From: Pseudolysobacter sp964466115
Lineage (GTDB): Bacteria > Pseudomonadota > Gammaproteobacteria > Xanthomonadales > Rhodanobacteraceae
DNA: 64,000 bases
Assembly (NCBI GenBank): GCA_964466115.1
Contig: CAYXMH010000017.1
Location: 1-64,000 of the forward strand
Reading direction: 5' to 3'
The notes beneath the pieces are model-generated. The model was not told the DNA's origin. It saw only the letters and a list, made by a program, of their open reading frames with translations, and ran no database searches. The position numbers were made by a program, and so were the translations under genes. Below, piece by piece: positions 8,686 to 18,199 of the stretch (positions are counted from its first letter, which is position 1; every line of letters begins with the position of its first letter).

Positions 8686-9892
8686 GACGGTGCGCGATTT
8701 TCATGCGTATCCCGATGCAACTGGGCGCTTTGGCGCGTATGGCGGAACCTATGTCGCGGAAACGTTGATGGCGCCGTTGCAAGCATTGACGGCGGCTTAT
8801 CTTCAGGCGCGCGGTGATCCGGATTTCATTGCCGAGCTCGATCACGATCTTAAACACTATGTTGGTCGCCCCAGCCCGATTTATCACGCCAAGCGCCTCT
8901 CGCAAAAAATCGGCGGCGCACAAATTTTACTCAAACGCGAAGACCTCAATCACACCGGCGCGCACAAAATCAACAACACCGTCGGTCAAGCGCTCCTGGC
9001 CAAGCGCATGGGCAAGCGGCGCATCATTGCCGAAACCGGTGCCGGACAGCACGGCGTGGCCACCGCGACCGTGGCCGCGCGCTTAGGCGTGGAATGCGTG
9101 ATCTACATGGGCGCAACCGATATTGAGCGGCAAGCGATCAACGTCTATCGAATGAAATTGCTCGGTGCGCGCGTGGTGCCGGTGCACTCTGGGTCGAAAA
9201 CCTTGAAAGACGCGTTGAACGAAGCGTTGCGCGATTGGGTTACGCGAATCGATGACACATTTTATATCATCGGCACCGTAGCCGGTCCGCATCCTTACCC
9301 GATGATGGTGCGCGATTTTAATGCTGTTGTAGGGCGCGAAGCGCGTGCGCAGATGCTGGTCGATTACGGGTGTTTGCCGGATGCGTTGGTGGCGTGTGTC
9401 GGAGGAGGGTCGAATGCGATTGGGCTTTTCCATGCCTTCTTAAATGATTCTACCGTCGCCATCTACGGTGCCGAAGCGGCCGGCGATGGCATTGATACTG
9501 GGCGCCATGCCGCGTCATTGACCGTAGGTCGCCCCGGAGTACTGCACGGCAATCGTACCTATGTGATTTGCGACGATAATGGCCAGATCACCGAAACCCA
9601 TTCGATTTCCGCGGGACTTGATTATCCCGGGGTTGGGCCGGAACACGCGTGGTTAAAAGATGCCGGACGCGCCCATTATTTGGGCATTACGGATGCACAG
9701 GCATTGGCCGCCTTTCACGAGTTAGCGCGCATGGAAGGAATACTGGCGGCGTTGGAATCGAGCCATGCGGTGGCCTTGGCGATGCAGTTGGCGCGCGATT
9801 TGGCAAAAGACAAACGGGTACTGGTGAATCTTTCAGGGCGCGGCGATAAGGATGTATATACCATCGCCAAACACGAAGGCATTGCGCTGTAA
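8660..9892 (+). CDS. trpB: tryptophan synthase beta chain TrpB
   Basis: TrpB condenses indole and serine to tryptophan using pyridoxal phosphate, in an alpha2-beta2 complex with TrpA. The protein has 410 residues. The PLP lysine lies in TGAHKINN (Lys103), the phosphate-binding loop in CVGGGSNA, and the conserved ETGAGQHG stretch is present. The start is GTG 8660, with GAGG six bases upstream inside trpF; GTG 8690 is an alternative. The 26-base overlap with trpF implies coupled translation. It is the TrpB1 type that pairs with TrpA. Confidence 0.96.
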   Translation: MPAITSSSETVRDFHAYPDATGRFGAYGGTYVAETLMAPLQALTAAYLQARGDPDFIAELDHDLKHYVGRPSPIYHAKRLSQKIGGAQILLKREDLNHTGAHKINNTVGQALLAKRMGKRRIIAETGAGQHGVATATVAARLGVECVIYMGATDIERQAINVYRMKLLGARVVPVHSGSKTLKDALNEALRDWVTRIDDTFYIIGTVAGPHPYPMMVRDFNAVVGREARAQMLVDYGCLPDALVACVGGGSNAIGLFHAFLNDSTVAIYGAEAAGDGIDTGRHAASLTVGRPGVLHGNRTYVICDDNGQITETHSISAGLDYPGVGPEHAWLKDAGRAHYLGITDAQALAAFHELARMEGILAALESSHAVALAMQLARDLAKDKRVLVNLSGRGDKDVYTIAKHEGIAL

Positions 9893-9914
9893 ATTCGATA
9901 CCAATGAAAACATC

Positions 9915-10736
9915 ATGAATCGCATTGACCGGTGTTTCGCCGAACTTAGAACCCAGCAGCGCGCGGGTCTGATTCCGTTTGTGACGGCCGGTGATCCGGA
10001 CCCTGCGTTCACGGTGGAAATTCTGCACACCTTGGCCGCAGCGGGTGCCGACCTGATTGAGATTGGGGCTCCATTTTCCGATCCAATGGCGGATGGTCCG
10101 GTGATTCAGCATGCCAGCGAACGCGCATTGAAGCATGGTGTTGGCCTGACCGAGATTCTTGCTTGGGTGGCGCAATTTCGTAGCCGCGATAGCAAGACAC
10201 CGGTTGTATTAATGGGGTATCTTAACCCCTTGCTGATGTACGGCTGCGAGCGGTTCGCCACTGATGCAGCGCAGGCAGGTTTGGATGGCGTGTTGGTGGT
10301 TGATTGTCCGCCCGAGGAGCTCAACGTTACTCATACCTTGCGGGATTGCGGGGTGCACCAGATTTTTCTTGCAGCGCCAACGACAACCGATGCGAGACTT
10401 GAAACGATTGGCGCGGCAACCAGTGGGTTTTTGTATTACGTATCATTTGCCGGTGTCACCGGGGCCGGTCAATTGGATATCGCCTCGGTACGGCGCAAGG
10501 TCGATGCGGTTAAGGCCCGAACATCGCATCCCGTTGCTGTGGGCTTTGGTATTAAAGATGCGCAAGCGGCGGCTATGATCGCGCAGTTCGCCGATGCGGT
10601 GGTGATTGGTAGCAGCTTGGTGCAGCGTTTGGCGGGCAGTGTCAGCTGTGAGGAGGCCTGTGTGCGGATCCAAGAGTTTTTGACACCGATACGCAGCGCG
10701 CTAAATGGCTGTAGGCAGACTCAGTATGTCGGTTAA
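9915..10736 (+). CDS. trpA: tryptophan synthase alpha chain TrpA
   Basis: TrpA splits indole-3-glycerol phosphate and channels indole to TrpB. I chose ATG 9915 (MNRIDRCFAEL), 22 bases after the trpB stop, giving 273 residues, rather than starts inside trpB. Catalytic Glu and Asp are in LIEIGAPFSDPMADGP, and the phosphate-binding Gly-rich segment is near VGFGIKDAQ. The ribosome binding site is weak. trpEGDC are not in this window, so the pathway is split between loci, as in related gammaproteobacteria. Confidence 0.95.
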   Translation: MNRIDRCFAELRTQQRAGLIPFVTAGDPDPAFTVEILHTLAAAGADLIEIGAPFSDPMADGPVIQHASERALKHGVGLTEILAWVAQFRSRDSKTPVVLMGYLNPLLMYGCERFATDAAQAGLDGVLVVDCPPEELNVTHTLRDCGVHQIFLAAPTTTDARLETIGAATSGFLYYVSFAGVTGAGQLDIASVRRKVDAVKARTSHPVAVGFGIKDAQAAAMIAQFADAVVIGSSLVQRLAGSVSCEEACVRIQEFLTPIRSALNGCRQTQYVG

Positions 10737-10818
10737 ATCGGAGTCAGTGGATTCAAATGTAGACGATGGCGTGGCCGATGCTGTGCCTAGCGTGAACGAT
10801 TTCGGAGATGGAAACGAT

Positions 10819-11682
10819 ATGAGCTGGTTACAGAAATTGATGCCTGCGCGCATCCGCACCGAAGGTGGCTCCAAAGGTAAAGTTCCCGAGGGGCTTTGGG
10901 AAAAATGCGTCGGTTGCGCGGCGGTGCTGTATCGCCCGGAGATGGAGAAAAACCTCGAGGTTTGCCCGAAGTGCAACCATCACCATGCGATCGGCGCACG
11001 TAAACGCTTGGCGGGGTTTCTTGATCCCGATGGCGTCGTGGACATTGGCGCGGATCTGGAGCCGGTCGACGTTCTGAAATTCCGCGACACGAAAAAGTAC
11101 AAAGATCGCATTGTATCCACGCAAAAGGCGACCGGTGAAAAGGATGCCCTGATTGTGCAGCGCGGGCTGTTGAAAACCCGTCCGTTGGTCGCGTGTGCAT
11201 TCGAGTTCACGTTTATGGGCGGGTCCATGGGCTCGGTGGTCGGTGAGCGCTTCACCCGCGGCGCTGAGCGGGCCTTAAGTGAGCGCATTCCCTTGGTCTG
11301 CTTCTCTGCAACGGGCGGTGCGCGCATGCAGGAAGGTTTGTTTTCGTTGATGCAGATGGCGAAAACCTCGGCCGCCTTGGCGCGCCTGCGCGAAGCGGGA
11401 TTGCCGTATATCTCGGTGCTAACGCACCCAACCACCGGCGGCGTGTCGGCCAGCTTGGGGATGTTGGGGGACATCAACATAGGCGAGCCGCAAGCGCTGA
11501 TTGGATTTGCCGGGCCGCGCGTGATTGAACAAACCGTGCGCGAAACCCTGCCCGAGGGTTTCCAGCGCAGCGAATTCCTGTTGGAGCATGGCGCGATCGA
11601 TATGATCGTCGATCGGCGGCAGTTGCGCGATCGTATTGCGGACCTGCTGGCGTTGTTGATGCGTCAGCCGCGAGTCGCGTGA
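10819..11682 (+). CDS. accD: acetyl-CoA carboxylase carboxyltransferase subunit beta AccD
   Basis: AccD with AccA transfers the carboxyl group from biotin to acetyl-CoA, the first committed step of fatty acid synthesis. I chose ATG 10819 (MSWLQKLMPARI), the usual AccD N-terminus, giving 287 residues. The zinc ribbon uses Cys30, Cys33, Cys49 and Cys52 (KCVGC...VCPKC). The carboxyltransferase core with MGGSMGSVVGE and FSATGGARMQEG follows. The frame is open upstream into trpA, so a longer N-terminus cannot be fully excluded. It is followed at once by folC, as in other gammaproteobacteria. Confidence 0.95.
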   Translation: MSWLQKLMPARIRTEGGSKGKVPEGLWEKCVGCAAVLYRPEMEKNLEVCPKCNHHHAIGARKRLAGFLDPDGVVDIGADLEPVDVLKFRDTKKYKDRIVSTQKATGEKDALIVQRGLLKTRPLVACAFEFTFMGGSMGSVVGERFTRGAERALSERIPLVCFSATGGARMQEGLFSLMQMAKTSAALARLREAGLPYISVLTHPTTGGVSASLGMLGDINIGEPQALIGFAGPRVIEQTVRETLPEGFQRSEFLLEHGAIDMIVDRRQLRDRIADLLALLMRQPRVA

Positions 11683-11729
11683 GGGCGCAACAGCGCGTTG
11701 GATTGCGGCGCTCGGGTGACGTCTTGCTT

Positions 11730-13013
11730 ATGCGTTCTCTTGCCGATTGGTTGCAATATCAACAAACCCTGCATACGCGAGGCATTGATCTTGATCTAGA
11801 GCGTGTTTGTGCCGTTGCGCAGTTGATGGATATGCCGCGAGCGGCGCCGATAGTTATCAGTGTCGCGGGCACCAATGGTAAAGGATCCACCATCGCGTTT
11901 TTAGAGGCGATGTTACGTGCGGCGGGTAAGCGTGTGGGCTGCTATACGTCGCCGCACTTGCTTAACTATAACGAACGGATTCGTTTGAACGGCGTGGATA
12001 TTGACGATCAATCGCTAATCGATGCTTTCGCCAAGGTCGAAGTTGCACGCGGTTCCATTCCCTTGACGTATTTCGAGTTTGGAACTTTGGCTGCATTATG
12101 GATTTTTTCTCAAAATTCTCTTGATGTGGCGTTGCTCGAAGTTGGGTTGGGCGGGCGGCTGGATGCGGTGAACGTGGTCGATGCTGATGCGGCGGTTATT
12201 ACCACGATTGACCTCGATCACCAGGAATATCTCGGGAATGATCGCGACAGCATTGGCCGGGAGAAAGCCGGCATCGCGCGCTGCGGACGACCCGCGATCA
12301 TCGCTGAAGCCGATCCTCCGCAGGGCCTGTTGCAAGCCTTAGAGGCGACGGATGCGGCCATCGTGCGCGCACAGCGCAGTTACCACTATCAAATACGCGA
12401 GAACGACTGGAACTGGCGCAATGCGCAATGGCAGATCACGCTGCCGCACCCAAAACTCGCGGCCCCTTGTCAATTTGCCAATGCCGCGGGAGCGATTGCT
12501 GCTTTGTATGCCTTGCGCGATCGCCTAGGTTTAGACGAAGCGGCGATTGGGGTGGGCCTAAGTAAAGCCAACATTGCAGCGCGATTACAGCGCTTTACGA
12601 TTAACTCGACCGAATGGGTGGTGGATGTGGCGCATAACCCGCAGGCCGCCAGAGAATTGGCCGCTTGGCTGACGCAGCATCCAATTGCCGGGCGTACGAT
12701 CGGCGTTTTCGGGGTACTGGCGGACAAAGACCCGTTCAGCATGATAAAGCCATTAACGCGGTGTCTGTCGCACCTGATATTGAGTGGTTTGGATCAGGAC
12801 AGCGAGCGGGGGTTGGCCGTTAACGCGCTGTTCCATCGCCTCGAACCGATCCCCGATTTGCCAGCCACTGCTTCATATGCAACGCCTGACATAGCACTCA
12901 ATGCGGCGTATCGGTTGGCGCAGCCCGCGGATCGCGTGGTGGTATTTGGGTCTTTTTATATGGCCGGCGCGGCCCTTACGTATATCCATGGTTTAAACGA
13001 ACACTCATTATAA
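11730..13013 (+). CDS. folC: dihydrofolate synthase/folylpolyglutamate synthase FolC
   Basis: FolC adds glutamate to dihydropteroate and extends folate polyglutamate tails, using ATP. I chose ATG 11730 (MRSLADWLQYQQTLH), giving 427 residues; GTG 11679, which overlaps accD by four bases, would add 17 residues without family support. The Mur-ligase type P-loop AGTNGKGST (46-54) and the conserved EVGLGGRLDAVNV and VVDVAHNPQAARE stretches are present. A GGGTGA ribosome binding site lies about 10 bases before the ATG. Confidence 0.93.
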   Translation: MRSLADWLQYQQTLHTRGIDLDLERVCAVAQLMDMPRAAPIVISVAGTNGKGSTIAFLEAMLRAAGKRVGCYTSPHLLNYNERIRLNGVDIDDQSLIDAFAKVEVARGSIPLTYFEFGTLAALWIFSQNSLDVALLEVGLGGRLDAVNVVDADAAVITTIDLDHQEYLGNDRDSIGREKAGIARCGRPAIIAEADPPQGLLQALEATDAAIVRAQRSYHYQIRENDWNWRNAQWQITLPHPKLAAPCQFANAAGAIAALYALRDRLGLDEAAIGVGLSKANIAARLQRFTINSTEWVVDVAHNPQAARELAAWLTQHPIAGRTIGVFGVLADKDPFSMIKPLTRCLSHLILSGLDQDSERGLAVNALFHRLEPIPDLPATASYATPDIALNAAYRLAQPADRVVVFGSFYMAGAALTYIHGLNEHSL

Positions 13014-13041
13014 ATCTCCACCGATAGGCGGGCCTGCACGT

Positions 13042-13047
13042 TATAAT
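13042..13047 (+). promoter_or_regulatory. consensus -10 hexamer before dedD
   Basis: A perfect TATAAT lies 47 bases before the dedD start, flanked by GCGGGC and GCCCGC inverted arms (13028-13033 and 13049-13054). No good -35 element is seen 16-18 bases upstream, so promoter function is uncertain. Confidence 0.35.
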
Positions 13048-13093
13048 CGCCCGCGTTTGATCCCAACGCATTGGCCGCGAGGTACCGTCGCTT

Positions 13094-13990
13094 ATGGATT
13101 CCGCCTTAAAGCAACGCCTGCTGGGCGCATTAGTATTGATTGCGCTGGCAATTATTTTTGTGCCGATGTTTTTATCGGGACCGCCGCCGAAAAATGACAG
13201 CGATACGGTGAATTTGGCGATTCCGCCGCCGCCGGAGCGCAAATTTGAAACACGCGTGTTGCCGGTCGATGCCAGCACGCCTGAGCCGGCTGCCGTCGAA
13301 AGCAATCGCATTACGACGGTAGATACGAATGCCCCACCCAAGGTGGATGCACATCCTGAGAACAATCTGGCCCCGCAAAATACCCCAGAAACAATCACGA
13401 ACGAACCCAAGCCGGCACCACCCGAGCCGGTTAGCAGCACCGAGTCGCCCGTTACGACGCCCAGTGATGTGGGAAGATTCGTCGTGAACCTGGGGATTTA
13501 CGCCGATCACGCGCACGTCGAGGCATTATTGGCCAATATGAAAAAACGCGGATTGCCCGTGTATGCGCAGGCGACTGAATACCAGGGCAAGTCGGCCGAG
13601 CGTGTGCGGGTGGGTCCGTATTCGGACCGTGCAAGCGCCGAAGCGGTGCGCCTGAAAATTAAACAAGTGGACACAAAACTGCCGAGCAGTGTTTCGGAGA
13701 TCCTGACACTACCGAGTGCCGATGCGGCGGAAACGGAACGGCCCGCGAATCGCGCCGGCGGTTTCGCGGTCCAGCTTGGCGCGTTTAAGTCGAGCGAAGA
13801 GGCGACTAAGCTGCGCGATCGTTTACGCAGCCTAGGATTTGCGGCATTTGTCGATCGCATCGGTATGAATGACGCCATCCTTTGGCGGGTGCGCGTGGGG
13901 CCCGAGGTTGAGCGAGCGAATGCGGAAAAGTTACGTGGCAGCATTAAACAAAAAGTTCAACTCGATGGAATTATCGTCACCCATCCTTAA
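13094..13990 (+). CDS. dedD: DedD-like cell-envelope protein with two SPOR domains
   Basis: DedD is an inner-membrane cell-division protein whose SPOR domain binds denuded septal peptidoglycan. The protein has 298 residues: a short cytoplasmic start, one membrane segment (about 9-28), a proline-rich periplasmic linker (29-125), and two SPOR-type domains, about 127-195 (GRFVVNLGIYADHAHVE) and 222-296 (GGFAVQLGAFKSSEEAT). Each ends with the typical RVRVGP motif. Known DedD has one SPOR domain, so the duplication is unusual. Position between folC and cvpA is the family's standard location. Confidence 0.88.
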   Translation: MDSALKQRLLGALVLIALAIIFVPMFLSGPPPKNDSDTVNLAIPPPPERKFETRVLPVDASTPEPAAVESNRITTVDTNAPPKVDAHPENNLAPQNTPETITNEPKPAPPEPVSSTESPVTTPSDVGRFVVNLGIYADHAHVEALLANMKKRGLPVYAQATEYQGKSAERVRVGPYSDRASAEAVRLKIKQVDTKLPSSVSEILTLPSADAAETERPANRAGGFAVQLGAFKSSEEATKLRDRLRSLGFAAFVDRIGMNDAILWRVRVGPEVERANAEKLRGSIKQKVQLDGIIVTHP

Positions 13991-14011
13991 AATGATGCGG
14001 GTGCAAACAGC

Positions 14012-14596
14012 ATGAATTGGGTTGACTATTGCATCGTTGCGGCACTGGCACTTTCTGTGTTGATGGGTCTTTGGCGCGGGTTCATTGCTGAGGTAATGGC
14101 GATCGCGTGCTGGGTATTGGCGTTTTGGGCAGCGTACGCCTTTGGCGCGATACTGGCCGAGAAATTTTCGACCAGCATCGCCTTGCCTTCGGCGCGATTG
14201 TTGTTGGGGTACGCGATCTGTTTTCTTACTGTTCTGTTGGTGGGTGCGGTATTCAGCTTCTTTATGCGCAAGTTGGTTGCCGGCAGCGGGTTAAGCGGTA
14301 GCGATCGTCTGCTCGGAATGGTGTTCGGGTTGGTTAGAGGGTTAGCCCTGATGACGCTTGCGGTGTTGATCTTGGGTTTCACTCCGTTTCCGCGTGATCC
14401 TTGGTGGCGCGAGTCAACGCTGTTGCCGAGTTTCCAAGCGAGTGCGCAATGGTTGGCGGAAAAGTTGCCGGCCGATGTGGGCAGTTATCTTAATTTGCAC
14501 GATGCGGTATTAGCGCCGGTACAACTACCAAAGCCAGCACAGACAAAACCTGCGGCGGACCCCGCGGACGGTACGAAAAAATCTTCCACTTTGTGA
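14012..14596 (+). CDS. cvpA: CvpA family membrane protein
   Basis: CvpA is an inner-membrane protein first found through colicin V production and linked to envelope homeostasis and purF expression; its biochemical role is unsettled. The 194-residue protein starts MNWVDYCIVAALALSVLMG, the typical CvpA opening, and has four predicted membrane segments (about 4-24, 27-50, 65-87, 103-124). A hydrophilic P/K-rich C-terminal tail follows. It ends 10 bases before purF, and the cvpA-purF pairing is conserved in gammaproteobacteria. Confidence 0.92.
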   Translation: MNWVDYCIVAALALSVLMGLWRGFIAEVMAIACWVLAFWAAYAFGAILAEKFSTSIALPSARLLLGYAICFLTVLLVGAVFSFFMRKLVAGSGLSGSDRLLGMVFGLVRGLALMTLAVLILGFTPFPRDPWWRESTLLPSFQASAQWLAEKLPADVGSYLNLHDAVLAPVQLPKPAQTKPAADPADGTKKSSTL

Positions 14597-14606
14597 TTAC
14601 ATAATT

Positions 14607-16085
14607 ATGTGCGGAATTATCGGTATTGTTGGAAAGTCGGAAATAGCCTCTGCGCTGTACGATGGACTGACCGTTTTACAACACCGTGGGCAGGATGCCG
14701 CTGGCATTGCCACCGTCGACGGCTCCCGATTGCGGTTGCATAAAGGCAACGGTTTAGTGCGCGATGTGTTTCAGAGCGAGGACATGCTGAAGCTGCCCGG
14801 CCGTATCGGTATTGGCCATTGCCGTTACCCGACCGCGGGCTCCGAAGGCTCGGATGAAGCGCAACCGTTTTATGTCAATTCACCTTACGGAATCGCCCTG
14901 GCGCATAACGGCAATTTGGTCAATGCCGACCGCTTGCGCGCGGAGATGTACGAAGGCGATCGGCGCCATATCAATACCGATTCCGATTCGGAAGTATTGT
15001 TGAATGTGTTTGCGCATGAATTGCAGATTCAAGATCGGTTGGCGTTGTCCCCCGACCATATCTTCAAAGCCGTTGCCGGAGTGCATGCCCGAGCTCGCGG
15101 CGGTTACGCCGTGGTGGCGTTGCTGTTGGGTTATGGCATCGTGGCGTTTCGGGATCCTCATGGCATCCGTCCGCTGGTGCTGGGTCAGCGCGATACCGCA
15201 GACGGGATTGAGTATGCGGTGGCGTCGGAGTCGGTGGCTTTGGACATCCTTGGGTTTCGACGCTTGTACGACATTGCGCCCGGCGAGGCGGTGTTGCTTA
15301 CGTTGGATGGCCAATTGTTCAAGCGGCACTGTTCTGAAGGCCAGCTTCACGCCCCGTGCATTTTTGAATATGTGTATTTGGCCCGACCCGATTCGATGAT
15401 TGAAAATGTTTCGGTCTACAAGGCGCGTTTGCGCATGGGTGAGAAGTTGGCGCAGAAAATCCTGCGTCTTAAGCCCAAACACGATATCGACGCGGTAATC
15501 CCAATCCCGGATACGGCGCGAACGGCGGCAAGCTCGTTGGCTACGTTATTGGGCGTCCCGTTTCGCGAAGGGTTTGTTAAAAATCGCTATATCGGGCGAA
15601 CGTTCATAATGCCCGGGCAAAGTGAGCGCGTAAAATCGGTGCGGCGCAAGCTCAATGCCATTGAGCTTGAGTTCCGCAATAAAGTGGTGATGCTGGTGGA
15701 TGATTCCATCGTGCGCGGCACCACATCCAAGCAAATTATCCAAATGGCGCGCGAGGCCGGTGCGAAGAAGGTGTATTTTGCGTCCGCCGCGCCGCCGGTG
15801 CGTTTTCCCAACGTGTATGGAATCGATATGCCGGCGGCGGCGGAATTGATCGCGCACGGGCGCAACGAAGAGCAGGTGCAGGCCATACTCGGTGCGGATT
15901 GGCTGGTTTATCAGGATCTCAAAGATCTGGTTACGGCGGTGGCCGAGGGCAACGAGAAACTGTCACGGTTTGATACGTCTTGTTTCTCCGGCGAATATGT
16001 AACCACCATGGACGAAACGTATTTAAGCGATCTTGAGTTCGCGCGTTCCGATGAGGCGAAGAATAAACGGCGGGCGTTGCCTTGA
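14607..16085 (+). CDS. purF: amidophosphoribosyltransferase PurF
   Basis: PurF transfers ammonia from glutamine to PRPP, the first committed step of purine synthesis. It has 492 residues. The N-terminal class II glutaminase has its nucleophile at Cys2 (MCGIIGIVG). The phosphoribosyltransferase domain shows the PRPP loop VMLVDDSIVRGTTSKQI. No propeptide precedes the Cys, which matches the E. coli type rather than the [4Fe-4S] Bacillus type. A DUF455 gene begins three bases after the stop and is probably cotranscribed. Confidence 0.97.
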   Translation: MCGIIGIVGKSEIASALYDGLTVLQHRGQDAAGIATVDGSRLRLHKGNGLVRDVFQSEDMLKLPGRIGIGHCRYPTAGSEGSDEAQPFYVNSPYGIALAHNGNLVNADRLRAEMYEGDRRHINTDSDSEVLLNVFAHELQIQDRLALSPDHIFKAVAGVHARARGGYAVVALLLGYGIVAFRDPHGIRPLVLGQRDTADGIEYAVASESVALDILGFRRLYDIAPGEAVLLTLDGQLFKRHCSEGQLHAPCIFEYVYLARPDSMIENVSVYKARLRMGEKLAQKILRLKPKHDIDAVIPIPDTARTAASSLATLLGVPFREGFVKNRYIGRTFIMPGQSERVKSVRRKLNAIELEFRNKVVMLVDDSIVRGTTSKQIIQMAREAGAKKVYFASAAPPVRFPNVYGIDMPAAAELIAHGRNEEQVQAILGADWLVYQDLKDLVTAVAEGNEKLSRFDTSCFSGEYVTTMDETYLSDLEFARSDEAKNKRRALP

Positions 16086-16088
16086 GAG

Positions 16089-17012
16089 ATGAGCACCGTG
16101 ATTGCCGAATTGTGTGGGCCTGGTAATGCGTCCTTCTATCGCGACGGTTTCGGCAACCGCGATACGTCTAAATTTCATGGAGTAGTGGGCGTGGCAGCAT
16201 CGGGAAGTCGGCATGAAAATTTGTTTGTCGCAGCTGAACATTGTATAAAATGCTGCGATCCAAATGAAAAAGTAGCCTTAAGCATTGCCGTAGGCGAAGC
16301 GTTTTCACAGGATGCTTTGAGCGTCGATGCGTTACTCCCGCCGCAACCCATAGGCCGCCCCGGCCGTCCGGAGCGCCCGCGTTTGGTTGCGCCAAATCAA
16401 TTGGCCAGACGCAGGCTCGGCAGCCATGAGGGTCGCGCATCGTTGCTGCATGCGGTCGCGCACATCGAATTTAATGCGATCAATTTGGCCTGGGATGCGG
16501 TTTATCGTTTTCGCGGAATGCCATACGAGTTTTATTGCGATTGGGTCGGTGTGGCTTTGGACGAGACCCGGCATTTTTCGTTGCTGTGTTCGCGTTTGCG
16601 GGAGCTTGGCTTTGCCTACGGGGATTTTGATGCCCACGATGGGCTGTGGGAAATGGCGGTTAAAACGGCCGATTCGTGCTTGCAGCGCATGGCGCTGGTG
16701 CCGCGTGTGTTGGAAGCGCGCGGGCTTGACGTTACCCCGAATATGATAACGCGGCTACGGGCGGTAAACGACGCGCCCAGCGCCGCCATTCTCGAAACCA
16801 TTCTTGCTGAGGAGGTGGCGCACGTTGCTGCCGGTTCGCGTTGGTTCGTTTGGTGTTGCGCGGAACTTGAGTTGGATCCGGATGCGACGTTTGCCCGATT
16901 GATCGCCAAATACCTGGACCGGCCTTTGAAAGGCCCGTTTAATCGGGAAGCTCGACTGCGCGCAGGGTTCAGTGTCGCCGAGCTCGATCGTATCGCGGCG
17001 ATGGGGGTCTGA
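16089..17012 (+). CDS. DUF455 family ferritin-like protein
   Basis: This 307-residue protein matches the DUF455 family, a ferritin-like helical fold related to diiron hydroxylases; no function is established. Likely metal ligands are in AHIEFNAINLAWD, LDETRHFSLL and EEVAHVAAGSRW, the E...ExxH pattern repeated in ferritin-like folds. DUF455 homology seems to begin around residue 49 (LFVAAEHCIKCCDPNEKVAL), so the first ~45 residues may be a lineage-specific extension or a wrong start; ATG 16089 has GAGAG directly upstream. It starts three bases after purF and its stop overlaps the next start (TGATG). Confidence 0.82.
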   Translation: MSTVIAELCGPGNASFYRDGFGNRDTSKFHGVVGVAASGSRHENLFVAAEHCIKCCDPNEKVALSIAVGEAFSQDALSVDALLPPQPIGRPGRPERPRLVAPNQLARRRLGSHEGRASLLHAVAHIEFNAINLAWDAVYRFRGMPYEFYCDWVGVALDETRHFSLLCSRLRELGFAYGDFDAHDGLWEMAVKTADSCLQRMALVPRVLEARGLDVTPNMITRLRAVNDAPSAAILETILAEEVAHVAAGSRWFVWCCAELELDPDATFARLIAKYLDRPLKGPFNREARLRAGFSVAELDRIAAMGV

Positions 17013-18199
17013 TGATCCGGCGGATTGGACGTTTCCTGCCATTGCTGGTGGGCTGGATGGTACTGCTTGCCTGGGCGGCCGATCTACCGTGGCGTGACGC
17101 ATTCACTCCCGCACGCCAACTCAATTTTGCAGGCGCCGATTTTCGGGTGGTGATGGGGGCGGGGGCGCTGGACAATTCCGCACTCAAGGTGGGCTCAATA
17201 GGCCCTGAAAATAGCGCGCTGCAATCGATTGCGTTGGATCATATCGCCGCCCAAGATTTTCCAATCCTGCGCTATCGCTTCGAGAATTTTCCCCGTACTT
17301 TGGAATTGTCCCTGGTTTTTCGCCGTGCCGATGCGCCGGACGATGTGCAAGTTATTGCCTTGCCGTGGCCGGGCAGTCTTAGCGCAAGTTACGATCTTGG
17401 AGCGATTGCGCAATGGCGTGGTGAAATTATCGAGCTTGGATTCGCTGAGTTTCCCACTGGTCAATTGGTGCCTCCCGATCAGAGCTTTAAACCGTTCACT
17501 TTGGTCGGTGCAAAACTTTTGGCGTCCTCCTGGCGCGGTAGCGTGGCGGCGTTACAGACCGATTGGTTTGGCTTTTGGCCGTGGAGTTTGCGATCGGTAC
17601 ATGCGCTCGGTCGCGATACCGATGCCCCGCGTGCGCATTCAATTGCCGTGGTGTTGTTTTTGGGCTTGGGGATGACCTTAGTGTGGGCGTGGTTGGCGCT
17701 CGGGTGGCGTACCGCGCACATGGTAAAGCTGGCCAGTGGTTTGATTTTCGCCGCGTGGATACTGCTGGATTTGCGTTGGCAATGGAGCCTTTGGTGGAAA
17801 CACGAAACGACGCGTGAGCTATATGCCGGTAAATCCTGGCATGAGCGTTCGCGCTTGGTGGCCGATACCGCGTTGGTCGACGCCGCTGATCGGTTACGGC
17901 AGCTGTTGCGGCAAGAACCCGATACGACGCGCATTCTGTTATATGCCAATTCATCCTACGAAGTCTTTCGCTTGCATTACCACCTGCTGCCCGCCAATGT
18001 CGGACTTTTGGCGTTGGCTTTGGCAAACTCAGCGCAAGTGCCTTTACCTGCCAACGCTTTGATCGTGCTCTATAACGACAGCAGCTGGCCGTTCGATGCC
18101 CAATTGAACGCATTAAGGCCAAATGGTGGTCTGATTCCGGCCGTTGAGCTGCTCAATACGGGTGTATTGCGCGTGTATCGATTACGGAGCGGGCCATGA
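17012..18199 (+). CDS. unrecognised membrane protein (395 residues)
   Basis: I do not recognise this family. The protein begins with a membrane segment or uncleaved signal (about 8-24), followed by a beta-rich periplasmic region (about 25-205), two adjacent hydrophobic segments (about 210-232 and 237-256) and a soluble C-terminal part (260-395) ending VLRVYRL. It is coupled to its neighbours at both ends: it starts on the last base of the DUF455 stop and its stop overlaps the start of the next polytopic protein (ATGA). The tight coupling suggests it works with the downstream GT-C-like membrane protein, perhaps in envelope sugar transfer; that is inference. Confidence 0.75.
   Translation: MIRRIGRFLPLLVGWMVLLAWAADLPWRDAFTPARQLNFAGADFRVVMGAGALDNSALKVGSIGPENSALQSIALDHIAAQDFPILRYRFENFPRTLELSLVFRRADAPDDVQVIALPWPGSLSASYDLGAIAQWRGEIIELGFAEFPTGQLVPPDQSFKPFTLVGAKLLASSWRGSVAALQTDWFGFWPWSLRSVHALGRDTDAPRAHSIAVVLFLGLGMTLVWAWLALGWRTAHMVKLASGLIFAAWILLDLRWQWSLWWKHETTRELYAGKSWHERSRLVADTALVDAADRLRQLLRQEPDTTRILLYANSSYEVFRLHYHLLPANVGLLALALANSAQVPLPANALIVLYNDSSWPFDAQLNALRPNGGLIPAVELLNTGVLRVYRLRSGP

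Noticed and set aside
10705..10818. N-terminal extension of accD overlapping trpA
   Set aside because: Known AccD proteins start MSWL; the extra stretch has no homology and overlaps the end of trpA.
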